DNA from: Lysinibacillus antri
Lineage (GTDB): Bacteria > Bacillota > Bacilli > Bacillales_A > Planococcaceae
Length of the DNA: 64,000 bases
Direction: 5' to 3'
NCBI RefSeq assembly: GCF_003977595.1
Contig: NZ_RYYR01000018.1
Span: forward strand, 1-64,000
Shown here piece by piece: positions 32,592-42,060 of the stretch. Numbering within the stretch: the stretch's first letter is position 1; each line of letters starts with the position of its first letter. Both the position numbers and the translations under genes were made by a program. The notes beneath the pieces were generated by a model. The model saw only the letters and a list, made by a program, of their open reading frames with translations, was not told the DNA's origin and ran no database searches.

Positions 32592-35500
32592 TTAATATAA
32601 CCATACTTTAATAATGGATAGTAACTGTTCGGGCTCTACAGGTTTTGCAACATAATCAGATGCACCAATCGCAAGACATTTTTCACGATCCTCTTTCATA
32701 GCTTTTGCAGTAAGAGCGATAATCGGCAATTGTTGATAAGCAGTATTTGTGCGAATTCGAGTAATGGCCTCATATCCATCCATTTCAGGCATCATAATAT
32801 CCATTAGGATGAGATCCACATCTGGATGCTCCTCTAGCATTTGCAAGCTTTCTACGCCGTTTTCTGCAAACACTACTTCTACACCTGCCATTTCAAGCAC
32901 ACTAGAAAGTGCAAATACATTCCGAACATCATCATCTACGAGCAGAATTTTTTTTCCCAGTAAATCTAGCATGGATGCTATTTGTTCTAATTGAGATGAA
33001 GTTTCATCATTCGTCGTATGAATCGATTCCGATAAATATAACTGAAGTTCTGCCACTAATCTTTCAGGAGAATGTTCATTTTTAATAATAATTGTATGAG
33101 CAAACTTATTTAGTTCAATTTCTTCTTTACTCGACAAATCTCGACCAGTATAAACAAAAACTTTTAACTTTTGATGGTCTGGATTATTTTTAATTTCAGC
33201 AAGTAGATCAAACCCACTTGTATCAGTAAGCCCTAAATCTAAAATCAAACAATCAAAATGATCCAATTTTAATAAGTCAATGGCTTCTTTTCCAGTTGAC
33301 ACAGCTTTAATAATGAAATCCATATTTCCAATGAGCTCCATAATGCTGTTTCGTTGATTTAAATCATCATCAACGATTAAAAGTCTTTTAATATGACTAT
33401 TTTTTTCTTGATTCTTAGGATTTGGTAGTTCAGTTTGGATGTTTTCACGTTCTTTTGGTTCAAGTATTGTAACCGCAGCTTCATTATAAGTTAAGTCAAC
33501 TTCTTTCGTGTGCTGGGCTTCATAATCCCCTACATAGAAAGTGAATTTACTTCCCTTGCCATCTTCACTTTCAACTACAATCTCTCCACCAAGAAGTGTA
33601 GCGAGCTCTCTACTAATTGATAACCCTAGACCTGTACCACCAAATTTCCGGCTAGTTGTTCCGTCCGCTTGTTGGAAAGCTTCAAAGATGAGGTCTAATT
33701 TGTCTTTTGATATGCCTATGCCGGTATCAATGACAGAAAATGCAAGTGTTTGCTGACCATTTTTTTCTGTACGTGTATGGTCTAAAGAAATTTCAAGCAC
33801 CACTTGACCATAATCTGTAAATTTAAATGCATTTGATAATAAATTTTTTAATACTTGTTGGATTCGTACTTCATCATTAAAAATAATGGATGGCGTATTA
33901 CTTTTCACATTTACTTGGAACACTAACCGTTTATTTTCTGCTATAGGCTTAAAGTTATTTTCAACAAAATCGACAATGTTTGAGATGTTTATTTCACTAG
34001 GAAGAATCTCCGTTTTACCAGATTCGATTTTTGCTAAATCTAATATATTGTTTATTAAAACGAGAAGGTCGTTGCCTGATGAATAGATGGTTTTGGCGTA
34101 TCGAACTTGTTTTGCAGTTAAGTTTCTACTAGCGTTATCGGCTAGTAACTTTGACAAAATTATCAAACTATTTAACGGTGTTCGTAGTTCATGAGACATA
34201 TTCGCTAAAAATTCTGACTTATACTTCGAGCTAAGGGCCAGTTGTTCAGCTTTTACTTCTAGTTCCGCTTTTGCTTTTTCTACAATGCGATTAGCCTCTT
34301 CATATTTTCGATTTTGCTCTTCTAAATGTTTTGCTTTTACTTCTAATTCAGCATTGGTTTGTTCTAATTCGACTTGCTGTAATTGAAGTTTTTGCTCCGA
34401 TTGACGTAGCGCTTGGGTTTGTTCTTCTAATTCTTCGTTAGTTGCCCGTAACTCTTCTTGTTGATTTTGTAATTCTTCTGATTGGGCTTGTACTTCTTCC
34501 ATAAGCGTTTGAGATTCTTCTAATAATTTTGCTAACTGGATTCGCCCTATGACACTTTCTACTACAATTCCTAATTTACTAGCAAGCTCCTCTAAAAAGT
34601 GTAATTGAACTTGACTAAAATCTTTAAAGGAAGAAATTTCAATGATGGCATTCACTTCATCTTCAAATACTATTGGTAGTATAAGTAGATTTAAAGGTTT
34701 CGCTTCACCTAATGCGGAAGAAATCAAATAATTCGATGGCACTTCTGTAACATGAAGCATTTGTTTTTCTTTAATAGCTTGTCCGATTAAACCTTCACTT
34801 GGTCGAATGAATTGTTTAATCGATTTCTCATGAAAAGCATATGAAGAAAGGTACTTAAATGATTGATTATTTGCATTTTCAATATCTTTTATATAGATAA
34901 CGGCTTGATTTGAATTCACGAGTGGAACTAATTTTGATAATAATGTACTCCCTAAACATTCCAAATCATGCTTTCCTGTTAAGTTTGTGGAAATATCGGT
35001 AATATTTGAGTTAATCCAAGTTAAGTCTTTCTCTCTGTTCATTTGCGATTCTAGTGTTTCTGTCATTCGGTTAAAAGAATTGGCAATTTCGTCAAATTCA
35101 TCATTTCCAATGACTTCTACTTTTGTGTAAAGATCCGATTTTCCATTGGCAATGTCACTCATTAGCTTAGACATCGAAGACATTCGATTGAAAATAGAGA
35201 AAATACTTTTGATAAAGATAACAATGATCACCAGTAAACAAACGCCTAAAATAATACCAGAAAGGATAATTTCTTGCTCAAGATTTTTTATTAATGTAAT
35301 TAGTGAGTTTTCGAGTTGTTGATCAAAGCCGTTCGTTATATTTCTTAATACAAGGGTTATTTCCTCATGTAGTTTATCTGCATTTTTTTCCATTAAGTTT
35401 TGAGCAGCACCAATATTATCAAGGTTAACGTATGCGATGACCGAATCTAAATAAACTTCATAAGTTTCAATTGTATTTTTTAGAGCATTGACTAATTCTT

Positions 35501-35816
35501 CTTGATCAGGGGTTTTTGCATTTTCTTGTAAAAGAAGAACATTTGCCTGGATATTTTCCCGTTCATTTTGTAATTTCGACATTTCTTTATTAATCATGTC
35601 ATCATTTTTAAAAATAATGAGGTTTCGTATGATAATGCCTTCATCTTTTAAATCGGCTCGGATTTGACCAGCTAAAACAGATGAATCAAAATCTGTTTTG
35701 ATATGCTCTGTTGAATCATCAATATAAGAAGTTTGAGAAAATCCACTAACTATTAATAAGATTAAGAGAATAGGTAGTGAACTGAGTGTAAGCAACAACT
35801 TTGTACGAACTTTCAT
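32592..35816 (-). CDS. Hybrid histidine kinase 2 (GAF, HisKA, HATPase, two REC)
   Basis: A 1074-residue paralogue of kinase 1 with the same order: TM1, four-helix sensor, TM2, HAMP, GAF, coiled coil, HisKA (H542, the same residue number), HATPase, REC1 (D860) and REC2 (D1006). The sensor and GAF regions have diverged most, while the coiled coil and HisKA are nearly identical, so the two kinases probably sense different cues but share signalling chemistry. ATG 35816 has GGAG upstream and matches the paralogue start; the GTG at 35858 overlaps the regulator 2 stop. It is in an operon with regulator 2 and cheR. Confidence 0.92.
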   Translation of the reverse strand: MKVRTKLLLTLSSLPILLILLIVSGFSQTSYIDDSTEHIKTDFDSSVLAGQIRADLKDEGIIIRNLIIFKNDDMINKEMSKLQNERENIQANVLLLQENAKTPDQEELVNALKNTIETYEVYLDSVIAYVNLDNIGAAQNLMEKNADKLHEEITLVLRNITNGFDQQLENSLITLIKNLEQEIILSGIILGVCLLVIIVIFIKSIFSIFNRMSSMSKLMSDIANGKSDLYTKVEVIGNDEFDEIANSFNRMTETLESQMNREKDLTWINSNITDISTNLTGKHDLECLGSTLLSKLVPLVNSNQAVIYIKDIENANNQSFKYLSSYAFHEKSIKQFIRPSEGLIGQAIKEKQMLHVTEVPSNYLISSALGEAKPLNLLILPIVFEDEVNAIIEISSFKDFSQVQLHFLEELASKLGIVVESVIGRIQLAKLLEESQTLMEEVQAQSEELQNQQEELRATNEELEEQTQALRQSEQKLQLQQVELEQTNAELEVKAKHLEEQNRKYEEANRIVEKAKAELEVKAEQLALSSKYKSEFLANMSHELRTPLNSLIILSKLLADNASRNLTAKQVRYAKTIYSSGNDLLVLINNILDLAKIESGKTEILPSEINISNIVDFVENNFKPIAENKRLVFQVNVKSNTPSIIFNDEVRIQQVLKNLLSNAFKFTDYGQVVLEISLDHTRTEKNGQQTLAFSVIDTGIGISKDKLDLIFEAFQQADGTTSRKFGGTGLGLSISRELATLLGGEIVVESEDGKGSKFTFYVGDYEAQHTKEVDLTYNEAAVTILEPKERENIQTELPNPKNQEKNSHIKRLLIVDDDLNQRNSIMELIGNMDFIIKAVSTGKEAIDLLKLDHFDCLILDLGLTDTSGFDLLAEIKNNPDHQKLKVFVYTGRDLSSKEEIELNKFAHTIIIKNEHSPERLVAELQLYLSESIHTTNDETSSQLEQIASMLDLLGKKILLVDDDVRNVFALSSVLEMAGVEVVFAENGVESLQMLEEHPDVDLILMDIMMPEMDGYEAITRIRTNTAYQQLPIIALTAKAMKEDREKCLAIGASDYVAKPVEPEQLLSIIKVWLY

Positions 35817-35854
35817 GTTAACACGCTCCGTTTGAATCTTATGTAGATTGGTAG

Positions 35855-37921
35855 TCACGCATTGGATTTATTAATACATGCTTCATAGACTAACGCAATT
35901 GCTTGCATTCTGTCTGATACTTGTAATTTTGATAGGATGTTGGTGATATGGTTTTTTACTGTATGTTCGCTAATGAATAATTTTTCAGAGATTTCTTTGT
36001 TACTTAAGCCATCAACGATTAACGAAAATACATCGACTTCACGAGTTGAAAGAGAATATTCTTTTTTTATTTCTGAAATGGCATCGGATAATAATTCTCG
36101 ATTAATACCAATTTCATCTTTTGAATTTAAGTTGATAACATTTTCTGTTATATGCTTGGTTGATGAAGTGATCTCGGTTATTTCTCTTTTCTTCACATTT
36201 CGAATATATTGTTCAAATTCAACTAATGCTAGAGGGCGACTATAAATATAACCTTGCACTTCTTCACATTGAAAATCTTTTAATATGGATAATTGAGCTT
36301 CTGTTTCCACACCTTCAGCAACTACATGAATGTTTAGTTTCTTTAATAAGGAAATCATAGATTCTACTATGATATGGCTATTCTTTTGTGGATTTGTTAG
36401 CTCTTGAATATAGGACTTGTCAATTTTAACTGTATCTAATGGAAAATCTCTTAAGTAATTTATAGAAGAGTACCCTGTTCCATAATCATCAAGACTTATA
36501 TGAAGGTTAAGCTCTTTTAATTGTTGAATCGCCTGCTTTACAATGTCTTCGTTTTTTAAAATGGCCGATTCGGTAATCTCAATCTCGATTTGATTTGGAT
36601 TTACTTCAAATTGCTGTAATATTTTTTTAATTTGATTGACGACATTCCGTTTTAAAAAATGGTGTGCTGAATAATTGATGGCAATACGCATTTGTGGAAA
36701 ACCGGCATTCCTCCATAGATTAATTTGCTTGCAGACATTTTCTAAAACCCACTCGTCAATTTCAAAAATTAAGTCTGATTCTTCTGCAATCGGAATAAAC
36801 TCATCTGGTGAGATGGGTCCCCATGTTGGATGGTTCCATCGTAAAAGGGCTTCAGCGCTCATTACTTGTTCGGACGGTAATTGGATTTTCGGTTGATAAA
36901 CGAGGCTGAATTGTCCAAGATTGATTGCATTGCGCAATTCCTGTTGCATAAGAAAAGTCCGATAAGTTTGAATATTCATGCCGGAGTGATAGACGAAAAA
37001 GTTATTTTTACCTTGTTCTTTTGCACGACGTAAAGCAGCATCTGCATTTTTCATTAGCACAGTTGAATCTTCACCATCAAATGGGAAAATGGCTAGACCA
37101 ATACATGTGGTTAAATGGAACTCATAACTATCCATGAAAAATGGCTGTTTAAATGCATTGAGTATGTTAGCTGCAATTTCTAAACATACTTCACGGTCGC
37201 TATTTGGAAGTAGAATAATGAACTCATCTCCCCCAACCCGTGCTACAAAATCATCCATTCGCATTTCATTGGAAAGTCGTTTTGCCACAAGTTGAAGCAG
37301 CTTGTCTCCTATTAAATGTCCTAACGAGTCATTAATATTTTTAAACCGATCTAAATCCAAATACATCAGTCCAAGTGTTTCATTAGAATTTTTAGCTTTA
37401 ATTACTTTTCTACTTAATTCATCATTAAACATTCTTTTATTGGGGAGATCTGTAAGGCCGTCATGATAGGCCATATATTCAATTACTTTATTTTTCTCTT
37501 CTAAATCATTTGATTGCATTTGTAATTTATGTCTTAATGTATAAATTTCAACAAATCTTTCTACTTTCGACTTTAAAATCATTGGATCAAAGGGTTTTAA
37601 AATATAATCAATCGCTCCTACCGAATACCCCATAAAAATATGCTTAGAATCTATGTGGTTGGCGGTTACAAATAATATTGGAATGTTTTTTGTTTTCTCG
37701 CGAGTTTTGATGATTTTGGCTGTACTAAAACCATCCATTCCGGGCATTTGGACGTCAAGTAAAATTAAAGCGAATTCATATTTTAGTAAATATCGAAGTG
37801 CTTCTTCTCCAGAATAGGCTTTGATTAAATTGTATTCTTCTCTTTCAATAATGGCTTCTAATGCTAGTAAATTTTCTGGGCGATCATCTACTAATAAAAT
37901 ATTTATTTTCTCATTGAACAT
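35855..37921 (-). CDS. Response regulator 2: REC-GGDEF-EAL-LuxR HTH
   Basis: A 688-residue paralogue of regulator 1 with identical domain order and nearly identical length. GGDEF (230-234) is intact and, unlike the paralogue, the EAL motif is canonical (E357-A358-L359), with DDYGTGYSS. The LuxR HTH reads LSTREVDVFSLIVDGLSNKE. Both c-di-GMP domains look competent, and the HTH suggests direct gene control, perhaps of its own promoter. ATG 37921 is chosen by homology; ATG 37933 is an alternative. Operon: regulator 2, kinase 2, cheR. Confidence 0.92.
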   Translation of the reverse strand: MFNEKINILLVDDRPENLLALEAIIEREEYNLIKAYSGEEALRYLLKYEFALILLDVQMPGMDGFSTAKIIKTREKTKNIPILFVTANHIDSKHIFMGYSVGAIDYILKPFDPMILKSKVERFVEIYTLRHKLQMQSNDLEEKNKVIEYMAYHDGLTDLPNKRMFNDELSRKVIKAKNSNETLGLMYLDLDRFKNINDSLGHLIGDKLLQLVAKRLSNEMRMDDFVARVGGDEFIILLPNSDREVCLEIAANILNAFKQPFFMDSYEFHLTTCIGLAIFPFDGEDSTVLMKNADAALRRAKEQGKNNFFVYHSGMNIQTYRTFLMQQELRNAINLGQFSLVYQPKIQLPSEQVMSAEALLRWNHPTWGPISPDEFIPIAEESDLIFEIDEWVLENVCKQINLWRNAGFPQMRIAINYSAHHFLKRNVVNQIKKILQQFEVNPNQIEIEITESAILKNEDIVKQAIQQLKELNLHISLDDYGTGYSSINYLRDFPLDTVKIDKSYIQELTNPQKNSHIIVESMISLLKKLNIHVVAEGVETEAQLSILKDFQCEEVQGYIYSRPLALVEFEQYIRNVKKREITEITSSTKHITENVINLNSKDEIGINRELLSDAISEIKKEYSLSTREVDVFSLIVDGLSNKEISEKLFISEHTVKNHITNILSKLQVSDRMQAIALVYEACINKSNA

Positions 37922-37952
37922 ATTCTTCACCATCCAAAATAGATAATCAAAT

Positions 37953-38001
37953 AATCTATACAGATTAATAGAATACCATAAAATTATTTGAATAGTGAGT
38001 A
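37953..38001 (-). promoter_or_regulatory. Conserved upstream element of regulator 2
   Basis: The dyad AATCTATACAGATT (37953-37966), a 6-bp gap, ATACCATAAAA, then GTGAGTA (ending 38001) match the element before regulator 1 in order, spacing and distance to the start codon. Confidence 0.6.
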
Positions 38002-38090
38002 CTTTGTAATAATGATAAAAATTGGCAAACTCTATTCGCATGAGTAATTATGACTATCCTAGAAATGCATTCTTAGTGGGAAACGTCAAA

Positions 38091-38140
38091 AACCTATTCC
38101 GATTGCGTGTTATTTATTGACTTTGCAACTGGAATAGGCT
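38091..38140 (-). terminator. Terminator of the PAS protein gene
   Basis: On the minus strand the arms CCTATTCC and GGAATAGG, extended by TTGC/GCAA, are followed by TTTTTG. It separates the PAS gene from regulator 2. Confidence 0.7.
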
Positions 38141-38194
38141 GTTTTTATATTAAAAAATACTTTTTAAGTAGTAAATTTGTCCCTGCTACTTTTT

Positions 38195-39319
38195 TTATAA
38201 TTCGTCATATTTCGTAAATTTCCTTCTGTCCAAAAAGGTAATCGTCATTTCTTGATTAAGATTGAATAAATCATCTATATTTCGAGAATCGTTTGATAGC
38301 CTATTCCAGTCAATGCCGTTTCGGATTTGTTCATAAATGCGGTTTGATTCATTTAGTGGTTCGTCTTCGCTATCAATAAACAATTCGTCTTCTTCTAGTA
38401 ATTGAATAAACTGTAGGAATTCATCATTTTGAGCATCAGAATCACGATAGAATTTCGAGAAAGCTTGGGAATGTAAACGGTCTTCAAATTCATTATCCGT
38501 TGAGTCTATATCGACGTAGAATGTTTGCAATAGTTCTTTTTCTTTTGTGATTTCTTTAGCAATTCCATAAACACCAATTACTTTTCCATCCATTGTCATT
38601 GGGAAGTTTTTAACGCTTAAATGCACTTCTTGACCATTTTTATGAATCCCAACTGTTTCATATTGAATCGTTTCACCATTGATGACACGTTGGAAAATTT
38701 CTTTCACTTTTGGGATTTCGTTCTTTGAAAGAATTTGAGCAAAGCTTGTCCCAATTAAATCAAAAGGGACATAGCCCATTATTTCCTCTGATGCAGAATT
38801 TGAATCTAAATAATAACCGTCCGTATCTAGTGCAAATATAGCATCGTCATGATGTTCAATTAAAGTCGCGAATTGTTGTTTACTTTTCTCTAATAAGTTT
38901 TTTACTCGAGATAGTTCCTTCATCTGTTGAGTTTGCGCTGTAATATCACGGCTTACAGAAATAACATATACCTCTCCATCATTATGAATGGGTGTTAATG
39001 TGGATTCATAAACATACTGATGATCATGATCTGCATAAATTTTTTCTGTAAAAGTTACATCGCAATTTTTGTCTACGGATTTTTTAATGAAGTAGTGTAA
39101 AAGTTCTGCTCTTTCTTGTGGTAACACATCGTTAATGGATTTTCCAACTAGCTCCTCGTCAATCATGGATAATCCTGAAGTGTTAGCAAAAACGTACGTA
39201 AATTTATTATCTTCAAATTTCATAATATATATTAAATCTGTTAACGTGTTTAACACACCAGTCATAAGAGAAGACATTAAAGGATTATTTGTATTAAACA
39301 AATTGAAATTTAGAGTCAT
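38195..39319 (-). CDS. Double-PAS sensory protein without output domain
   Basis: About 374 residues with two PAS domains: PAS1 (about 20-135; TYVFANTSGLSMIDEELVGK, read in parts) ending in ISVSRDITAQTQQ, then a short coiled coil, and PAS2 (about 150-265; FALDTDGYYLDSNSASEEIM) ending in GIAKEITKEKELL. The acidic C-terminal 110 residues (LEEDELFIDSEDEPLNE) match no kinase, cyclase or HTH. It may be a cytosolic sensor that acts on the neighbouring kinase or regulator by contact. The start is uncertain: ATG 39319 has AGGAAG upstream; ATG 39454 would add 45 basic, Cys-containing residues without a site. Confidence 0.8.
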   Translation of the reverse strand: MTLNFNLFNTNNPLMSSLMTGVLNTLTDLIYIMKFEDNKFTYVFANTSGLSMIDEELVGKSINDVLPQERAELLHYFIKKSVDKNCDVTFTEKIYADHDHQYVYESTLTPIHNDGEVYVISVSRDITAQTQQMKELSRVKNLLEKSKQQFATLIEHHDDAIFALDTDGYYLDSNSASEEIMGYVPFDLIGTSFAQILSKNEIPKVKEIFQRVINGETIQYETVGIHKNGQEVHLSVKNFPMTMDGKVIGVYGIAKEITKEKELLQTFYVDIDSTDNEFEDRLHSQAFSKFYRDSDAQNDEFLQFIQLLEEDELFIDSEDEPLNESNRIYEQIRNGIDWNRLSNDSRNIDDLFNLNQEMTITFLDRRKFTKYDEL

Positions 39320-39567
39320 GTCTTTAACTTCCTTCCATAATTCGTAAATGGGTTCGATCATTGTTTTATATAGTTCACTTCGTTGTGGTATATGTTTTAA
39401 CTGATGCAGTCTAGCGCATTTTAAGGAGCATTTACGTTGGCGTTTTTTGCCCATGAATGTAATGTAACCTTATAATAGAATGAATGGAGAAAAATACATA
39501 TCCCCATACCTTCTTATTTTTAATAGGAACCTCTTCCTATTCTCTCTAAAGTTGTATTTTAATAGGA

Positions 39568-39687
39568 AAGGGAGAGTCCGAAAAGTGTTTTTCGAACTCT
39601 CCCTTTGCGACGAGGATAGTGACAATTTATTGTTACTACCGCAGGAGCACATATTTTTAGCGAAATTATATTATTAGAAGCATAGCT
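39568..39687 (-). repeat. Long inverted repeat, copy B
   Basis: The minus-strand partner of the repeat at 31596-31715. The terminal hairpin reads GGGAGAGTTCGAAAA/TTTTCGGACTCTCCC, with paired changes relative to copy A. It lies between the DUF2269 stop (3 bp away) and the PAS gene. Confidence 0.8.
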
Positions 39688-39690
39688 AGT

Positions 39691-40146
39691 TTAGAAAGGC
39701 TTAAATACCATAAGTACCACTAAAATAACGAGCAGTACTTGTGTAGTAACGGTTAGCGGAGCTATTTTTTTTAGTACTTGGATATACTCGCTAGGAAGTT
39801 CATCATCCTTTGCTGTAGCGAGTATAGAAACGAGTGTTTTCGTATGTTTCGGTATGAAATAAGCGACAATTGGTTGAGTTAAAATATAGAGTACGATAGA
39901 AACGATATACCATCCTGTTGTAAATAAATACGGATGGATGATTGCCATGATCAAACCTGTAACGAGTAGTGTGATACTCCCCATTTTTGCGAGTTTTTCT
40001 ATTCTTGCATTAACAGCATGGGCATAGGTAGCCGTTCGCACATTGCGAGCGCCCTTCATTATATATGGAGAAGCAAAGGTAGCTCCTAGTCCGCATATTG
40101 CGCCAAGGATATGAAGAACTAACACTAACAAAAATAATATATCCAT
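39691..40146 (-). CDS. DUF2269-type four-helix membrane protein
   Basis: A 151-residue membrane protein with four hydrophobic helices (first LFLLVLVLHILGAICGLGAT). The histidine in the first helix and the overall pattern fit the DUF2269 family of small integral membrane proteins of unknown role. It is a single gene; its stop codon is 3 bp from repeat copy B, which could serve as its terminator. Confidence 0.7.
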   Translation of the reverse strand: MDILFLLVLVLHILGAICGLGATFASPYIMKGARNVRTATYAHAVNARIEKLAKMGSITLLVTGLIMAIIHPYLFTTGWYIVSIVLYILTQPIVAYFIPKHTKTLVSILATAKDDELPSEYIQVLKKIAPLTVTTQVLLVILVVLMVFKPF

Positions 40147-40330
40147 TCGAACACCTCTCTTAGTCTCCTTTTATATATACGTTAAAAACTGTAAACCCAT
40201 AACAAAAAACAACTTTTTTTAATCAATACTGAACAAAGTAATTTTAATATTCTGCAAAATGCCATTGGGATATGATATTATTGCATTAATTAGAGAATCG
40301 GATTATTTTCCGTTTTTTGGGGGTGATAGA

Positions 40331-42010
40331 ATGGATAAGGAATTAAAGCGATTTGTAAATTTATGTTGTAAAAATGTAATTGTTACAAATGAGCATTTTC
40401 ATATTATTTTTTGGAAGCTTGATCATTCAATTACGCTTCCTATTGATATTTCAACTTCAATTTCTTCTATTCTACCAATAGATTTACATTTATGTTCAGT
40501 AATTCAAGAAGTAGAGGTAGACAATCAATTTTTTAAAATAACAATTGAAAGATTTGAGTTTGATAAAATATATCATTTAGTGTTTGTAGAAAACATGTTT
40601 GATGTAAAAAAGAATTTACAAAATCGTTTATATGTTTTAGAAGAGATTATTGAAAAGCTTGATGAAGGAGTACTTGTTAGTAATAAAGAAGGCGATGTGA
40701 TTTATTACAATGCAGCGCAAGAAAACATGGAAGGAATACAAAAAAAAGATATTCTTCATAAGAAGCTATGGGAAGGTTACAAATACGAAAGACAAAACTC
40801 AGAACATGCACATATTTTCAAAACAGGAAAGCCAATTTATTCCAAATACCATGCCCATGCAAAAAGTGAAGAAGGACCCAAATATGTAGGTTATAGCTCC
40901 TACCCTATCAAGAAAGATGGACAAACAATTGCAGTTTTCTCCTTAAGTAGAACTGAAGCAAGTTTGAAAGAAAGACTACATGAAACAATTGAACTTAAAA
41001 GGCGAGCTATTACAAAAGATTCTAATGAAGAAAAATACAATAATGGAACAATTTATACGTTTCATGATTTAAAGGGCGAAAGTTCTGCATTAAAAAAAGT
41101 TATATCTGAAGCACAAAACGCATCTTTTTATAATACAGATACTTTAATTGTTGGAGAGACTGGTACAGGAAAAGAGTTATTTGCACAAAGTATGCATAAT
41201 CATGGACCAAGGGCTAATAAACCATTTGTTGCAATAAATTGTGCAGCGATTCCAGAATCATTATTAGAAAGTACCTTATTTGGTTCTGTAAAAGGTGCGT
41301 TTACAGGAGCAATAGATCAGGAAGGATTATTTGAGTATGCAAAAGAAGGCACACTCTTTTTGGATGAAATAAACTCGTTACCAATGAATTTACAACCAAA
41401 GTTAATGCGTGTACTTCAAGAACGCGCAATTCGTAGAGTTGGAAGTAATGAATTAATTCCAATCTCATGTAGCGTTATTAGTGCGTCTAACGAAGATCCT
41501 GAATTATTAACAGAAGGAAATCGAATGAGACTGGATTTATTTTATCGTATTGCTCATTCAAGTATTTTCATTCCACCATTACGTGAACGAAAAGAAGACA
41601 TATTATTTTTCATTAATCATTTTCTTATAAATTATCAAAATAAATATTTAAAATCAAATATTACTTTAGCCCCTTCTCTACTTTCCCTACTCATAGAGTA
41701 TAGTTGGCCAGGTAATACCCGAGAGTTACAACACTTAATAGAAAACTTGGTTATCCAAGCTAAAAATGATGAAAAAATTACTGTCGATCTTTTACCACAC
41801 TATTTACGAAAAAAAATTGTAACTAGTTCAACTAAAGTAATGACAAGTACAGCACGACCATTAAAATCATTAATGAAAACAAATCAAGCGCAATATATCG
41901 AGAGTATTTTACAACAATTTAATTGGAATATTTCATTAACTGCTAAGCATTTAAATATTTCGAGACAATCGTTGCAGTATCATATAAAAAAATTAGGAAT
42001 CACAAAATAG
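40331..42010 (+). CDS. Sigma-54-dependent transcriptional activator of the hut locus (RocR-like)
   Basis: A 559-residue enhancer-binding protein. An N-terminal region and a PAS domain (about 100-210; VSNKEGDVIYYNAAQENMEG) sense the signal. The AAA+ domain has GETGTGKE (Walker A), an intact GAFTGA loop for sigma-54 contact and LFLDEINSLP (Walker B). The C-terminal Fis-type HTH reads SLTAKHLNISRQSLQYH. ATG 40331 follows GGGGGTGA; upstream starts lack a site. It converges with the hut operon, whose hutU promoter is of the -24/-12 type with two palindromic upstream sites. Control of hut by this protein is inferred from that context. Confidence 0.9.
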   Translation: MDKELKRFVNLCCKNVIVTNEHFHIIFWKLDHSITLPIDISTSISSILPIDLHLCSVIQEVEVDNQFFKITIERFEFDKIYHLVFVENMFDVKKNLQNRLYVLEEIIEKLDEGVLVSNKEGDVIYYNAAQENMEGIQKKDILHKKLWEGYKYERQNSEHAHIFKTGKPIYSKYHAHAKSEEGPKYVGYSSYPIKKDGQTIAVFSLSRTEASLKERLHETIELKRRAITKDSNEEKYNNGTIYTFHDLKGESSALKKVISEAQNASFYNTDTLIVGETGTGKELFAQSMHNHGPRANKPFVAINCAAIPESLLESTLFGSVKGAFTGAIDQEGLFEYAKEGTLFLDEINSLPMNLQPKLMRVLQERAIRRVGSNELIPISCSVISASNEDPELLTEGNRMRLDLFYRIAHSSIFIPPLRERKEDILFFINHFLINYQNKYLKSNITLAPSLLSLLIEYSWPGNTRELQHLIENLVIQAKNDEKITVDLLPHYLRKKIVTSSTKVMTSTARPLKSLMKTNQAQYIESILQQFNWNISLTAKHLNISRQSLQYHIKKLGITK

Positions 42011-42017
42011 AAATGAG

Positions 42018-42060
42018 AAAAACGTGTGCAAAAAGTTGTAAAATTTTTGCACACGTTTTT
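42018..42060. terminator. Bidirectional terminator between activator and hut operon
   Basis: A perfect 16-bp stem (AAAAACGTGTGCAAAA with TTTTGCACACGTTTTT) has A/T runs that work in both directions. Confidence 0.9.

Noticed and set aside
39320-39454. 45-residue N-terminal extension of the PAS protein with Cys and Arg/Lys residues
   Set aside because: No ribosome binding site at ATG 39454, no PAS homology in the extension, and a better site at ATG 39319.
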